From: an uncultured Myxococcales bacterium
GTDB lineage: Bacteria; Myxococcota_A; UBA9042; DTJE01
Reading direction: 5' to 3'
Assembly: GCA_903936705.1 (NCBI GenBank)
Contig: CAIZWN010000071.1
Location: forward strand, 1-51,049
Length of the DNA: 51,049 nucleotides
Of this stretch, positions 35,230 to 43,840 are shown piece after piece. The translations under genes were made by a program, and so were the position numbers. The notes beneath the pieces were generated by a model that ran no database searches, was not told the DNA's origin, and worked only from the letters and a program-made list of their open reading frames with translations. Every line of letters starts with the position of its first letter. Position 1 is the stretch's first letter.

Positions 35230-35958
35230 GTGTCCGGACCCGAATCCCGAATGGACCCGCGTTCCTACTACGATGTGATGGCCCTTGACTACGAGCGCGA
35301 GCGCCACGCCGGCTATCACCTGCACCTTGACCAGGCCGAGGTTGCTTCGGTCCTGGAATACGTGCGTGGGCGCGAGGTGCTGGAGGTGGGCTGCGGCACC
35401 GGCTTGATTCTTGCCCGTCTGGCGTCGGTCGCGTCGCGCGCCGTCGGTGTGGACCTGTCGCCAGGCATGCTGGCCAAAGCGCGCGAGAGGGGTTTGGACG
35501 TGGCCGAGGCTGATGCCACCTCCCTCCCGTTTGCCGACGCCTCGTTCGACACCGTCGTGTCCTTCAAGGTACTGCCTCATGTTCCCGACATTCGGGCGGC
35601 CCTGGTCGAAATGGCGCGGGTTGTGCGTCCAGGAGGCATCGTCGCCGCAGAGTTCTACAACCGCAACAGCCTGCGGACGCTGGTCAAGCGCATCAAGGAC
35701 CCGTCGCCGATCGGCGGGGGCGTCCACGATACCGACGTCTTCACTCGCTATGATTCGCTGTCCGAAGCACGTTCATATCTGCCGCCAGACTGTACCGTCG
35801 AGGCGGTCCGCGGGGTGCGCGTGGCTATCCCAGTGGCGGCGATGATGCGCATCCCACTGCTTGGCCCAGTAATCGCCTGGCAGGACCGCCTGCTGGGGCG
35901 CACCCCGCTGGCCCGCCTTGCCGGCTTCCTGGTCGTGGTCGCCCGCAAGCGCGGGTGA
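35230..35958 (+). CDS. SAM-dependent class I methyltransferase
   Basis: A 242-residue small-molecule methyltransferase. Motif I is VLEVGCGTGLIL near residues 50-61, then VGVDLSPGMLAKARERG, ADATSLPFADASFDTV (motif II region) and VVRPGGIVAAEFYNR (motif III), as in the Methyltransf_11 group. Substrate unknown. GTG 35230 is chosen as start because GGAGG (35218-35222) is 7 bases upstream. It closes the pheS-pheT-glycosyltransferase operon and is convergent with the flavoprotein gene. A CCCGC/GCGGG hairpin overlaps its last codons but lacks a T run. Confidence 0.88.
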   Translation: MSGPESRMDPRSYYDVMALDYERERHAGYHLHLDQAEVASVLEYVRGREVLEVGCGTGLILARLASVASRAVGVDLSPGMLAKARERGLDVAEADATSLPFADASFDTVVSFKVLPHVPDIRAALVEMARVVRPGGIVAAEFYNRNSLRTLVKRIKDPSPIGGGVHDTDVFTRYDSLSEARSYLPPDCTVEAVRGVRVAIPVAAMMRIPLLGPVIAWQDRLLGRTPLARLAGFLVVVARKRG

Positions 35959-36025
35959 GATTCGGGAATTGGTGTGGTGCTGTGCTACGACACGAACTTC
36001 ACTTGCCATCCTGCTGGCTGACGAC

Positions 36026-37684
36026 TCAGGTGTCCAGCAACTTGCCTGGATTGCATATGCCGGTCGGGTCCATGGCTTTGCAGGCGGCGGCCATCAATTT
36101 CATTCCAGCCACGCCCTTTTCGTGCACCAGCCATGCCTTGTGGTCCAGCCCGACGCCGTGATGATGGCTGATCGTGCCGCCGTTGCGCACTACCGCGTCG
36201 CAGATGGCGGCCTTGATCGGTTTCCATTGTCCGATCGAGTCTTTGGCGTCCACGGGATACATCAGGACGAAGTAGATGCATGTACCGGTGGGATAGGAAT
36301 GCGACAGGTGCGCGAACACGTGCGCCTTCAGCCCTTGCGCCTTGACAGCAGAATGGATGGACGCGCGCACGTCTTCGCGGACCGCTGCCACCCGGCTCCA
36401 TGGGACGGCCGTTTCGTGGGTTTCGGTGGCGATGCCCGCATCCAGCAGGTCGTCGCGCATGTAGGGGTGCATATAGCGGTCGCGGTGCCAGTTCTTTGCC
36501 GGCCCGCCGCCCAGCGAAAGGCCGCGGTGCCTCTTGGCGATTGCCATTGCCTCGCCAACCTCGCGATCCACGGTTTCCGGGTCGCCTTCGGTGCCGACCA
36601 GCGCGACGCATTTGTTTTCGCCGTACCCCAGTACCCGCAGCGCCGAAAGACCCATGTCCTGGATCAACTTCGGGCCGCTCATCTTGAGGTATGTCTCGGT
36701 CTCGACCTCGTCCGACAGCCTCATGTACGACATGCGCAGGCCTGCCCCGACGATATCCGACAAGGCGGCCGAGCCAAGCGCGAAATCGGGGAACAGCACA
36801 GCGTTGATCTTGTGGGTTTTCGGCTTGGGGTGGATGTGAACCGTGACTTCGGTGATCACGCCCAGAGTGCCTTCCGATCCAGCGATGAACTGGTCCAGGT
36901 CGGGCCCGGCGGCCGAAACTGGCCCGTTCCAGGTTGCAACAATGCCCTCCGGTGTCACCACGCGGCACGACACCACCATGTCAGCTATGTCGCCATACTG
37001 GTTCGACTGCTGGCCCGACGATCGCGTGGCAACCCAGCCTCCCAGCGTACTGAATTCGAACGACTGCGGCACGTGGCCCAGTTCCCACCCCTTCTGCGCC
37101 AGCGTGGCTTCCAGGTCCGGGCCGTAGATGCCCGCCTGGAATGTGGCACACCTGTCCTGGGGACAGAACGACACCATTGCGCACATCCGGGTCATGTCCA
37201 GCGAGATGACGGGCCGGCCGCGCGGGTCGATGGGTTCGATTCCGCCCACGACGCTGGAACCGCCACCCAGTGGCACCACGGCCCAGTCGTGTTCGCGGCA
37301 CAGTTGCATGATCGCAGCGACCGCGGCCTCGCTGGCCGGCAGAACCACGGCGTCGGGGGCATATGGCAGATCGCCCCGCCGCAGGCGCAACAGGTCCGGG
37401 AGGCTGCGGCCCAACGCACGCAGCAGGCGCGCCCTTGGGGCCGTGGTCATTGCGTCAGCCCCGCCAGCGGCAACCGACAGAGCCTGCAGATCCGCGTCGG
37501 TCAGGCGCGTCGCCGGCAGCTCTATCGACTCGGGGGACACAGGCGGCGTACTTGTGTGCAGGGCATCGACGCCAAGCCGCGCGCCGATCCAACTGAGGAA
37601 ATAGTCACGATGGCCCTTGAAGTCGTAGCGTGATGCCTGCCATCCCCATCCGCACCAGTTGGTCGAATTGCGATCTACTGACAT
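36026..37684 (-). CDS. FAD-binding oxidase, alkyl-DHAP synthase (ADHAPS)-like
   Basis: A 552-residue flavoprotein of the FAD-linked oxidase (PCMH-type) family. The opening NWCGWGWQ resembles the start of alkyldihydroxyacetonephosphate synthases. The FAD-binding domain runs from about 105 (PYAPDAVVLPASEAAV, then VPLGGGSSVVGGIEP) with the second cofactor stretch STLGGWVATRSSGQQSNQYG. The C-terminal part has THEFAD-like HVFAHLSHSYPTGTCIYF and GGTISHHHGVGLDHKAWL, the His run typical of ADHAPS. That enzyme swaps the acyl chain of acyl-DHAP for a fatty alcohol, the key step of ether-lipid synthesis. A D-lactate or glycolate-type oxidase is the alternative. It is the last gene of the long operon, 122 bases after apt. 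Confidence 0.8.
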   Translation of the reverse strand: MSVDRNSTNWCGWGWQASRYDFKGHRDYFLSWIGARLGVDALHTSTPPVSPESIELPATRLTDADLQALSVAAGGADAMTTAPRARLLRALGRSLPDLLRLRRGDLPYAPDAVVLPASEAAVAAIMQLCREHDWAVVPLGGGSSVVGGIEPIDPRGRPVISLDMTRMCAMVSFCPQDRCATFQAGIYGPDLEATLAQKGWELGHVPQSFEFSTLGGWVATRSSGQQSNQYGDIADMVVSCRVVTPEGIVATWNGPVSAAGPDLDQFIAGSEGTLGVITEVTVHIHPKPKTHKINAVLFPDFALGSAALSDIVGAGLRMSYMRLSDEVETETYLKMSGPKLIQDMGLSALRVLGYGENKCVALVGTEGDPETVDREVGEAMAIAKRHRGLSLGGGPAKNWHRDRYMHPYMRDDLLDAGIATETHETAVPWSRVAAVREDVRASIHSAVKAQGLKAHVFAHLSHSYPTGTCIYFVLMYPVDAKDSIGQWKPIKAAICDAVVRNGGTISHHHGVGLDHKAWLVHEKGVAGMKLMAAACKAMDPTGICNPGKLLDT

Positions 37685-37715
37685 TGTCTACTCCTTGGCT
37701 TCATTTCTTGGGGAA

Positions 37716-37777
37716 GGATATTTCGTCCACGTTTACGCACACGTTCACGTGTCCGTCCACGTCGATATCCACGTTCG
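37716..37777. repeat. Degenerate hexamer repeat, dispersed copy 1
   Basis: Begins GGATA. From 37724, nine consecutive 6-base units follow a CGTYCA-like consensus (CGTCCA, CGTTTA, CGCACA, CGTTCA and so on), mostly beginning with CG. The first 43 bases align with 50378-50419 at about 33 of 41 positions. It lies between apt and the oxidase gene. Confidence 0.7.
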
Positions 37778-37806
37778 GGCGCAGGTGGACGATATCACTC
37801 AATCGG

Positions 37807-38343
37807 TCAGTAGGCGATCAGGGTTTCGACAGGAACTGCACCCAAACGTTCACGTCCGTTCAGAAACTTCAGTTCAATCGCGAAGGACGCAAGAACCACC
37901 TGTGCGCCCAGTTCATGCACCAGGCGGCACGCGGCCTCCATCGTTCCGCCGGTTGCCAGCAGGTCGTCCATTATCACGACCTTCTGCCCCGGCCGGACTG
38001 CGTCCTCGTGTATCTCGACGCTGTCGGTGCCGTACTCCAGGGAGTACGAAGCCTTGCGGGTTTTCCAGGGCAGCTTTCCAGGCTTGCGGATCAGGGCCAG
38101 CGGCAGGCCCAGTCTTGCAGCGACCGGGGCTGCGAACAGATAGCCGCGCGACTCGATCCCAGCGACCACGTCGGCCGAGGATTCCTTTACAACGTCGCAC
38201 AGGTGTTCGATCAGCCGCCCATACAACGGCCCGTCCAGCAGCACGGGCGTGATGTCCTTGAACAGGATGCCGGGCTTTGGAAAATCCGGTACGTCGCGCA
38301 CGGTCCTGATGATGTCGGCAACCAGAGCATCGTTCGTTTTCAT
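37807..38343 (-). CDS. apt: Adenine phosphoribosyltransferase
   Basis: A 178-residue purine salvage enzyme making AMP from adenine and PRPP. The PRPP-binding signature is VVIMDDLLATGGTMEAA near residues 121-137; earlier FPKPGILFKDITPVL and AGIESRGYLFAAPVA are the standard Apt motifs. Length is normal. Its ATG overlaps the surE stop by 4 bases (ATGA), so the two are probably translated together, linking nucleotide salvage with nucleotidase activity. Confidence 0.96.
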   Translation of the reverse strand: MKTNDALVADIIRTVRDVPDFPKPGILFKDITPVLLDGPLYGRLIEHLCDVVKESSADVVAGIESRGYLFAAPVAARLGLPLALIRKPGKLPWKTRKASYSLEYGTDSVEIHEDAVRPGQKVVIMDDLLATGGTMEAACRLVHELGAQVVLASFAIELKFLNGRERLGAVPVETLIAY

Positions 38344-39146
38344 GGATTTTTCTCCCTTTCCGAATCGGGCGTTTCAACCGGTTCCGGCCCGTTGACCCAG
38401 TCCATCCGGGCCAGGGCATCGCGCGCCAGAAGGTCGTCGGTCAGCGGCGTAACCGCGCCCCATCCGGCATGCACGGCCCCGCAATCCGAGTCGGGTGCCG
38501 ATTCCATAGTTACCCGCGTCCCGCCCAGCCACAGGTATTCGCCGCCTCTGGGGTCCTCGCGCGCTATCACGTCGCTGGAATAGAAGCGGTTGCCCAGCCG
38601 CGTCGCCCTGAACCCCTTCCAGGGTGCGATCGACGGATCCGGGATGTTCACGTTCAGCGTGACGCGAGGCGGTATGCCCTGTTCCAGCACCCGTCGTACC
38701 ATGGTCTCGACGTGCTGACTGGCCCATTCGAAGGGAAAATCGCCCGCACTGACCAGGGAAAACGCGATCGACGGAATGTGCTGGATCGTCCCTTCCATGG
38801 CGCCGCCAACGGTACCGCTGTAAAGCACGTCATACCCCAGGTTGGGGCCGCGGTTGATCCCTGACAGCAGCAGGTCGGGTCGCCTGTCCAGAATGTGGTT
38901 TACGGCCACAAAGACACAGTCGGCAGGGGTTCCGCTGAGGCTCCAGCGCCCCGGGCCGACAACCCGCGATCGCAGAGGATCCGTCAAGGTAATCGCGTGG
39001 GACACGCCGGACATTTCGCGTTCCGGCGCGACCACTGCCACATCGCCGAACAGCGCGGCAATGCGCGCCAGAACATCCAGTCCGGGGGACAGGATGCCGT
39101 CATCATTGGTGACCAGAATCAGCCGCCGCGGTCCGTCGCCCATCAT
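38340..39146 (-). CDS. surE: 5'/3'-nucleotidase SurE
   Basis: A 268-residue survival protein E, a metal-dependent nucleotidase acting on nucleoside monophosphates. The N-terminal LVTNDDGILSPG holds the acidic metal site, VVAPEREMSGVSHAITL and SGINRGPNLGYDVLYSGTVGGAMEG complete it. The C-terminal dimerisation region is intact. Either ATG 39146 or the next one (39143) could be used. It is 38 bases after bamA in the same operon. Confidence 0.96.
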   Translation of the reverse strand: MMGDGPRRLILVTNDDGILSPGLDVLARIAALFGDVAVVAPEREMSGVSHAITLTDPLRSRVVGPGRWSLSGTPADCVFVAVNHILDRRPDLLLSGINRGPNLGYDVLYSGTVGGAMEGTIQHIPSIAFSLVSAGDFPFEWASQHVETMVRRVLEQGIPPRVTLNVNIPDPSIAPWKGFRATRLGNRFYSSDVIAREDPRGGEYLWLGGTRVTMESAPDSDCGAVHAGWGAVTPLTDDLLARDALARMDWVNGPEPVETPDSEREKNP

Positions 39147-39184
39147 TTATGCCGTCCAGTGGAGAATTTCAGGTGCCCATGGGA

Positions 39185-41590
39185 CTAGAACGTTCCGATG
39201 TTGAACTCGAACACCACCGGAGGTTCACCCTTTTCGCGCTTCAGCGGGAAGCCCCACTCGAAACGCAATGGGCCGATCGGAGACGTCCATCTGATCCCGA
39301 AGCCCATGGCCGTGCGCATCTTCAACGGGTTCGGCCACTGCCCATCGTCATAGGCGTTTCCGGCATCGAAGAACACGACGCCGCGCACTCCGATCTGCTG
39401 GAATATCGGGAATTCGGCCTCGATGTTCAGCACAAGTTGCTGAGTGCCTCCGATTTTGAACGCCGTGGGCCATGCACTGGGGTCGCGGGACGAGCCGACC
39501 GGGATGGACGGCCCAAGTGACGCGCGCTCGAAACCGCGCACGGTGAAAATGCCGCCCACCTGGAACCGCTCGAAAATAGGCAGCGGGTGACCCTTGGGGC
39601 TGAAGATATAGCCCCACGAAGCAGCCACCTTGCCGATGATGCCCCAGATGATCGGGAAGTACTGGCGCGACCGTGCATTGATGCGGATGTAGTCGAAATC
39701 CGACCCGATTTCGCTGCCGGACCACTCCAAACTAAGGCTGGACACGTTTCCCTTCGTGGGGAACATGCGGTCGTCGCGGTTGTCGAATGCCGCAGTCAGC
39801 GCAAGGCTGGACGTGATGCCGACCTGGTCCAGGTTTGCCACGGGTACGTCGCCAACGCCCTTGATGCCGCCCGCGCGCACGTCGACGCCTTCCAGCTTGT
39901 AGGTTGCCGCCAGCGAGAAGTAGTCGGCGAACCGGCGCCCGAACGTGAAGTCCAGCCCCTTGGATGCCTGGTAGAAGTTGTACTGAGACATGTCGGTGTT
40001 GTAGGCGCTGAACCCGAACGTCCAGTTGGTGTCGAACAGGTATGGTTCGTCGAAGCTGAAGATGAAGAACCGTCGCAAACTGGACAGCGTCGTTTCCAGC
40101 TTCAGTGACTGGCCGCGGCCCAGGAAGTTCTGCTTGCTGATCTGCGCCTGGAACAGGAAGTTTTCCGCGCTGGAGAATCCGGCGCCGACGCTGAACGCAC
40201 CAGTCTGGCGCTCCTTGACCTCGACGGTCACATCGACCGAATCCGGTCTTTGGCCCGGCCGGGGCTTGACTGTCACGTTCTCGAAGAAGCCCAGGCGCTT
40301 GATCCTGGCCTCCGAGTCGCGAAGCTTGGTTTCGTTGTACAGGTCGCCCTCGAAGATGCGCAGCTCGCGCCGAATGGTCCAGTCTCGGGTGCCGTCGTTT
40401 CCGACGATGTCGATGTTCCCGAAGTGGGCAAGTTCGCCCTTCTGGATTACGTACGTGAAGTCCAGCAGGCGTTCGGCCTGGTGAAGTTCCGTGTCGTTGC
40501 CAATCGAGGCGAAGGCGTAACCCACGTCCTTGTATCTGTCGCCAAGTTGCTGGATGTCCTTCTGCACGTCAAAGGCATTGAAGGTCTGGCCGGGTTTCAA
40601 CGCCAGCTTTTTCAGGATTTCTTCGGCAGGCTTCAGCAGGTCGCCCGTCACGTTCACCTTGCCGACCCTGTACTGGACGCCTTCGTGTATTGCGATGCTG
40701 ATGGTGATGAACCGGCGATCACGCGACAGCATGACGACCGGCGGATCCACGCGTACCTCGGCGTAACCCTTGGTGTTATAGAAGAACCCGATCCGCTGGA
40801 TGTCCTCGTCGAACTGTTCCTTCTGGAAGGTCCCCTTTCCCGTAAGGAACGACAACAAAGACCCTTCCTGGGTCTGCATGATCTTCTTGATCTCGTCGGC
40901 ACCCAGATTTTCGTTGCCCAGGAATTCGACGCGCTGGACCTTGACCTTGGCCTGTTCACGAATCACGAAAACCACGTCAACCAGGTTGTCAGGCAGTTGC
41001 ACCAGGCGCCAGTTCACCTCGGCCAGGAAGAATCCCTGTTCGACGTAGTGTTCCTTGATGGCATCCGCCGACTGTTCCACACGCTCCAGGTCAAGAATGG
41101 TCGCAGGGCGGACCTGGATCTTCTTGCGGACGTCATCCTCGGATACTTCCTTGTTGCCCTCGACCCGCACCTTCTCGACGGCAGGGCGCTCGTGCAGCAC
41201 GAACACCAGGGCGACGCCGCTGCCGGCCGTTTCGACACGTGCGCTGGCGTCGTCGAAGGCTCCGGTCGAGAACAGGGACTTCAGGTCGGCAGACACTTCG
41301 GCCTGGTCCAGGTTGCGGCCTGCCGCGCTGCGGATGCGGCGACGTGCCGTTTCGACGTCAATACGTACCAGACCCTCGAACCGCAGGTCGGTAACCAGCG
41401 GAGCTGTCTGCGCCAACGCTTCCTGGGAACGTGCGGGAACCGCAACAGCCACAACGGTCATGGTCACGGCCATGGCTGCGATCAGAATGGTTGAATTCCG
41501 CGCTGCGAGGAACGTTCGAACACATAACCGGTTTGCACAAGAACCAGCGCGTCTGGTCATCAGTGCCAAAAGTTCGGTACTCCACGTCAC
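39185..41590 (-). CDS. bamA: Outer membrane assembly factor BamA
   Basis: An 801-residue Omp85 protein, the central pore of the BAM complex that folds outer-membrane barrels. After a signal segment (ILIAAMAVTMTVVAVAVPARS) come about five POTRA domains (starts near LVTDLRFEG, AVEKVRVEGN, KVQRVEFLGNE, VGKVNVTGDL, FGNIDIVGND) and from about 465 the barrel. The conserved loop-6 motif appears as TVRGFE, and the chain ends in Phe as barrel proteins require. GTG 41590 overlaps the lolD stop and has GGAGG 7 bases upstream; it makes a long leader, so ATG 41560 is possible. Confidence 0.95.
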   Translation of the reverse strand: MTWSTELLALMTRRAGSCANRLCVRTFLAARNSTILIAAMAVTMTVVAVAVPARSQEALAQTAPLVTDLRFEGLVRIDVETARRRIRSAAGRNLDQAEVSADLKSLFSTGAFDDASARVETAGSGVALVFVLHERPAVEKVRVEGNKEVSEDDVRKKIQVRPATILDLERVEQSADAIKEHYVEQGFFLAEVNWRLVQLPDNLVDVVFVIREQAKVKVQRVEFLGNENLGADEIKKIMQTQEGSLLSFLTGKGTFQKEQFDEDIQRIGFFYNTKGYAEVRVDPPVVMLSRDRRFITISIAIHEGVQYRVGKVNVTGDLLKPAEEILKKLALKPGQTFNAFDVQKDIQQLGDRYKDVGYAFASIGNDTELHQAERLLDFTYVIQKGELAHFGNIDIVGNDGTRDWTIRRELRIFEGDLYNETKLRDSEARIKRLGFFENVTVKPRPGQRPDSVDVTVEVKERQTGAFSVGAGFSSAENFLFQAQISKQNFLGRGQSLKLETTLSSLRRFFIFSFDEPYLFDTNWTFGFSAYNTDMSQYNFYQASKGLDFTFGRRFADYFSLAATYKLEGVDVRAGGIKGVGDVPVANLDQVGITSSLALTAAFDNRDDRMFPTKGNVSSLSLEWSGSEIGSDFDYIRINARSRQYFPIIWGIIGKVAASWGYIFSPKGHPLPIFERFQVGGIFTVRGFERASLGPSIPVGSSRDPSAWPTAFKIGGTQQLVLNIEAEFPIFQQIGVRGVVFFDAGNAYDDGQWPNPLKMRTAMGFGIRWTSPIGPLRFEWGFPLKREKGEPPVVFEFNIGTF

Positions 41591-42279
41591 GCCGAGACCT
41601 CCACCGGGTGTACGACACCGTCTTCCAGGCGCAGTACCCGGCCCATGCGCGCCGCCAATCTCAGGTTGTGCGTCGCGACCAGAAAGGCCGCGCCGAACTC
41701 CCGGTTCAACGAGGCGAGGAGTCCGTGGACCTCCTCGCTGGTGGCGTCATCCAGGTTCCCCGTGGGTTCGTCGGCAAGGATCAGCCGAGGCTGCATCACC
41801 AGCGCCCGCGCCAGTGCGACGCGTTGCTGCTCACCACCCGACAGCTCGGACGGGCGATGTTCCACCCGTTGGCCCAGGCCCACGGCCTCCAGCAGGGTGC
41901 GAGCACGATCGATGGCACCCCGGCGCGGAAGCCCGCCGATTATGGCCGGAATCATCACATTTTCCAATGCCGAGAATTCCGGCAGCAGGTGGTGAAACTG
42001 GAAAACGAATCCAAGGTGCCGGTTCCTGAACGCAGCCAGTGCAGATTCAGGGCGCCCCAGCAGGTCGGCACCCTCGAAACAGACGGTGCCGGAATCCGGA
42101 CGATCCAGGGTCCCAAGGACGTGCAAAAGCGTGCTTTTCCCGACTCCGGACTTGCCGAGGACCGCGACCATCTCGCCGGGAGCGATGTCGAGGTCCAATC
42201 CCCGAAGGACGTGGATCTCCTTCCCGCCCCTCGAGAACGCCTTCGCCAGCCCCCTAGCTTCGAGCAATGTCGCACTCAT
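41587..42279 (-). CDS. lolD: Lipoprotein-releasing ABC ATPase LolD
   Basis: A 230-residue ATPase that drives release of outer-membrane lipoproteins from the inner membrane. Walker A is GKSGVGKST near 42-50, the Q loop FQFHHLLPEFSALENVM is characteristic of LolD/MacB-type ATPases, then LSGGEQQRVALARAL, Walker B LILADEPTGNLD and ATHN. It pairs with the LolC-type permease 18 bases upstream. Its stop overlaps the bamA start. Confidence 0.95.
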   Translation of the reverse strand: MSATLLEARGLAKAFSRGGKEIHVLRGLDLDIAPGEMVAVLGKSGVGKSTLLHVLGTLDRPDSGTVCFEGADLLGRPESALAAFRNRHLGFVFQFHHLLPEFSALENVMIPAIIGGLPRRGAIDRARTLLEAVGLGQRVEHRPSELSGGEQQRVALARALVMQPRLILADEPTGNLDDATSEEVHGLLASLNREFGAAFLVATHNLRLAARMGRVLRLEDGVVHPVEVSA

Positions 42280-42297
42280 GCCCGACCTCCAGTCACG

Positions 42298-43827
42298 TCA
42301 ATCGTTCCTAAGACCTTCCGAGGGCGAAGGTCGTGCCACAGACGATGCCGGGTATATAGTTGCCAGCAGTGCGGCCCCTAGTGCGGCAACTGCCACCAGC
42401 AGGACTTCCACCATTCTGACCTGGACCGGCAGCTCCCGAAGATAGTATTCGGTCGGCAGCCGGATGCCAGCCCAGGCGATGTAAGCGCAGGTCCCAAGCC
42501 CCAGCAGCAGCCCCGCCCCGGTGCCAACGGTCCCGATGATCATGCCCAGTCCCAGAAACACCGCCCGCACGCCACCGCGCGTTGCCCCAAGGCTGCGCAA
42601 TACGGCGACGTCCCTGGATTTCTCCATCGTAATCAGCACCAGCGAACCGAACACGTTGAATGCCGCAACCAGGATCACCAGGCCCAGCACCAGGAACATG
42701 GCGATCTTCTCGATCAGCAGCGCCGAAAACAGCGAACGGTTTGCCTGCGCCACGGTTCGCACGGTGGCCCCTGGATCCCTGGCCACCATAGCCCGCACGG
42801 CGGTCTCGGCCGGACCCAGGCCGTCAACATCGTCCAGCATGACGGCCACCAGGTTCGGCGCGCCCAGCAGGAACAGTTCCCTTGCTTCGTCCAGGGACAC
42901 GTAGGCGGTCTTCAGGTCATGTTCGTAAAGGCCGCTGACGAAGGTTCCCGCAACCCGGTAGGTTCGCGTCCGGGGACGCACCCCCATTGGCCCAACATCG
43001 CCGTCCGGGATCACGGCTATAATTTCGTCCCCCGTGCCCACCGCAAGGCTGCGCCCCAGTTCCTCGCCCAGGAGGATGCCGGGCAGCACTCGTCCCGATC
43101 GGCCTGCGTCTGCACCGATGACCGGCATGACTTCTTCGGGCGTATCGGCCGCATTCTGGCTTTCGCCAGTTCTTGCCATCGGCCCCCTCCTGAATCCCAT
43201 TTCTCGGTCCGATATCAGTCGCACTGGGTCGTACAGCCCCCGCAGTCCCATTGTGGTCGTGGTCGGCAGCAACCAAAGCCTTTCCAGTGCGCCCGCGTCC
43301 GAAAGGCCGCGAATTACCATGCCCGGGCTCATGTTGGTGGGGCTGGTCAGCATCGCCTCACCCTCGACATAGGCCTCGGAAGCTACTGCCCTGGGCGTCG
43401 AAGCCAGGTCGTCCGCCAGCCTCTTCACCAGTGCTGCCGAATTCGGATCCTCGGCGGCTCGCGTCGGTTCGACGGTGATCGAGGGCGTGTGCCTTACGAT
43501 CTTGCCCTTCAGGTCGGCCTCGAATCCGCCCATTACCGACAGGACCACGATCAAGGCCCAAACGCCGATCGCCGTTCCTACCATCGCAATGAAGTTCTGC
43601 CCCGAAACGGGGATCCAGGCCCGCAGCCTTCCGGGGCGCTCGTCCCTGAAGCCGACCAGAATCCGCAGCGCCAGCAGCAGTCTCCACGACGGGGCTGCGC
43701 GGGAATCGGACAGACGCCTCAATACGCGCAGTAGGCCTGTAACCAACAGGGACACCAGCAGGATGGCGAACAGGATCACTCCCACCAGTTCCAGGACGGG
43801 GAGAATCCAGGAGGCGAGACCGGTCAT
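42298..43827 (-). CDS. lolC: LolC/LolE-type lipoprotein-releasing permease
   Basis: A 509-residue permease of the LolC/E family. It has a membrane segment after the N-terminal linker (FIAMVGTAIGVWALIVVLSVMGGF), a long periplasmic domain to about 360, and three C-terminal membrane segments (FLVLGLVILVAAFNVFGSLV, and two more). SRDVAVLRSLGAT is the family signature contacting LolD. An extra N-terminal hydrophobic segment (VLELVGVILFAILLVSLLVTGLL) makes it about 90 residues longer than typical LolC. One permease gene only, so it probably acts as a homodimer. Confidence 0.92.
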   Translation of the reverse strand: MTGLASWILPVLELVGVILFAILLVSLLVTGLLRVLRRLSDSRAAPSWRLLLALRILVGFRDERPGRLRAWIPVSGQNFIAMVGTAIGVWALIVVLSVMGGFEADLKGKIVRHTPSITVEPTRAAEDPNSAALVKRLADDLASTPRAVASEAYVEGEAMLTSPTNMSPGMVIRGLSDAGALERLWLLPTTTTMGLRGLYDPVRLISDREMGFRRGPMARTGESQNAADTPEEVMPVIGADAGRSGRVLPGILLGEELGRSLAVGTGDEIIAVIPDGDVGPMGVRPRTRTYRVAGTFVSGLYEHDLKTAYVSLDEARELFLLGAPNLVAVMLDDVDGLGPAETAVRAMVARDPGATVRTVAQANRSLFSALLIEKIAMFLVLGLVILVAAFNVFGSLVLITMEKSRDVAVLRSLGATRGGVRAVFLGLGMIIGTVGTGAGLLLGLGTCAYIAWAGIRLPTEYYLRELPVQVRMVEVLLVAVAALGAALLATIYPASSVARPSPSEGLRND

Positions 43828-43840
43828 GAAGGACCCCTCG

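Noticed and set aside
35942-35955. Rho-independent terminator at the methyltransferase end
   Set aside because: CCCGC/GCGGG hairpin lies within the last codons and has no following T run.
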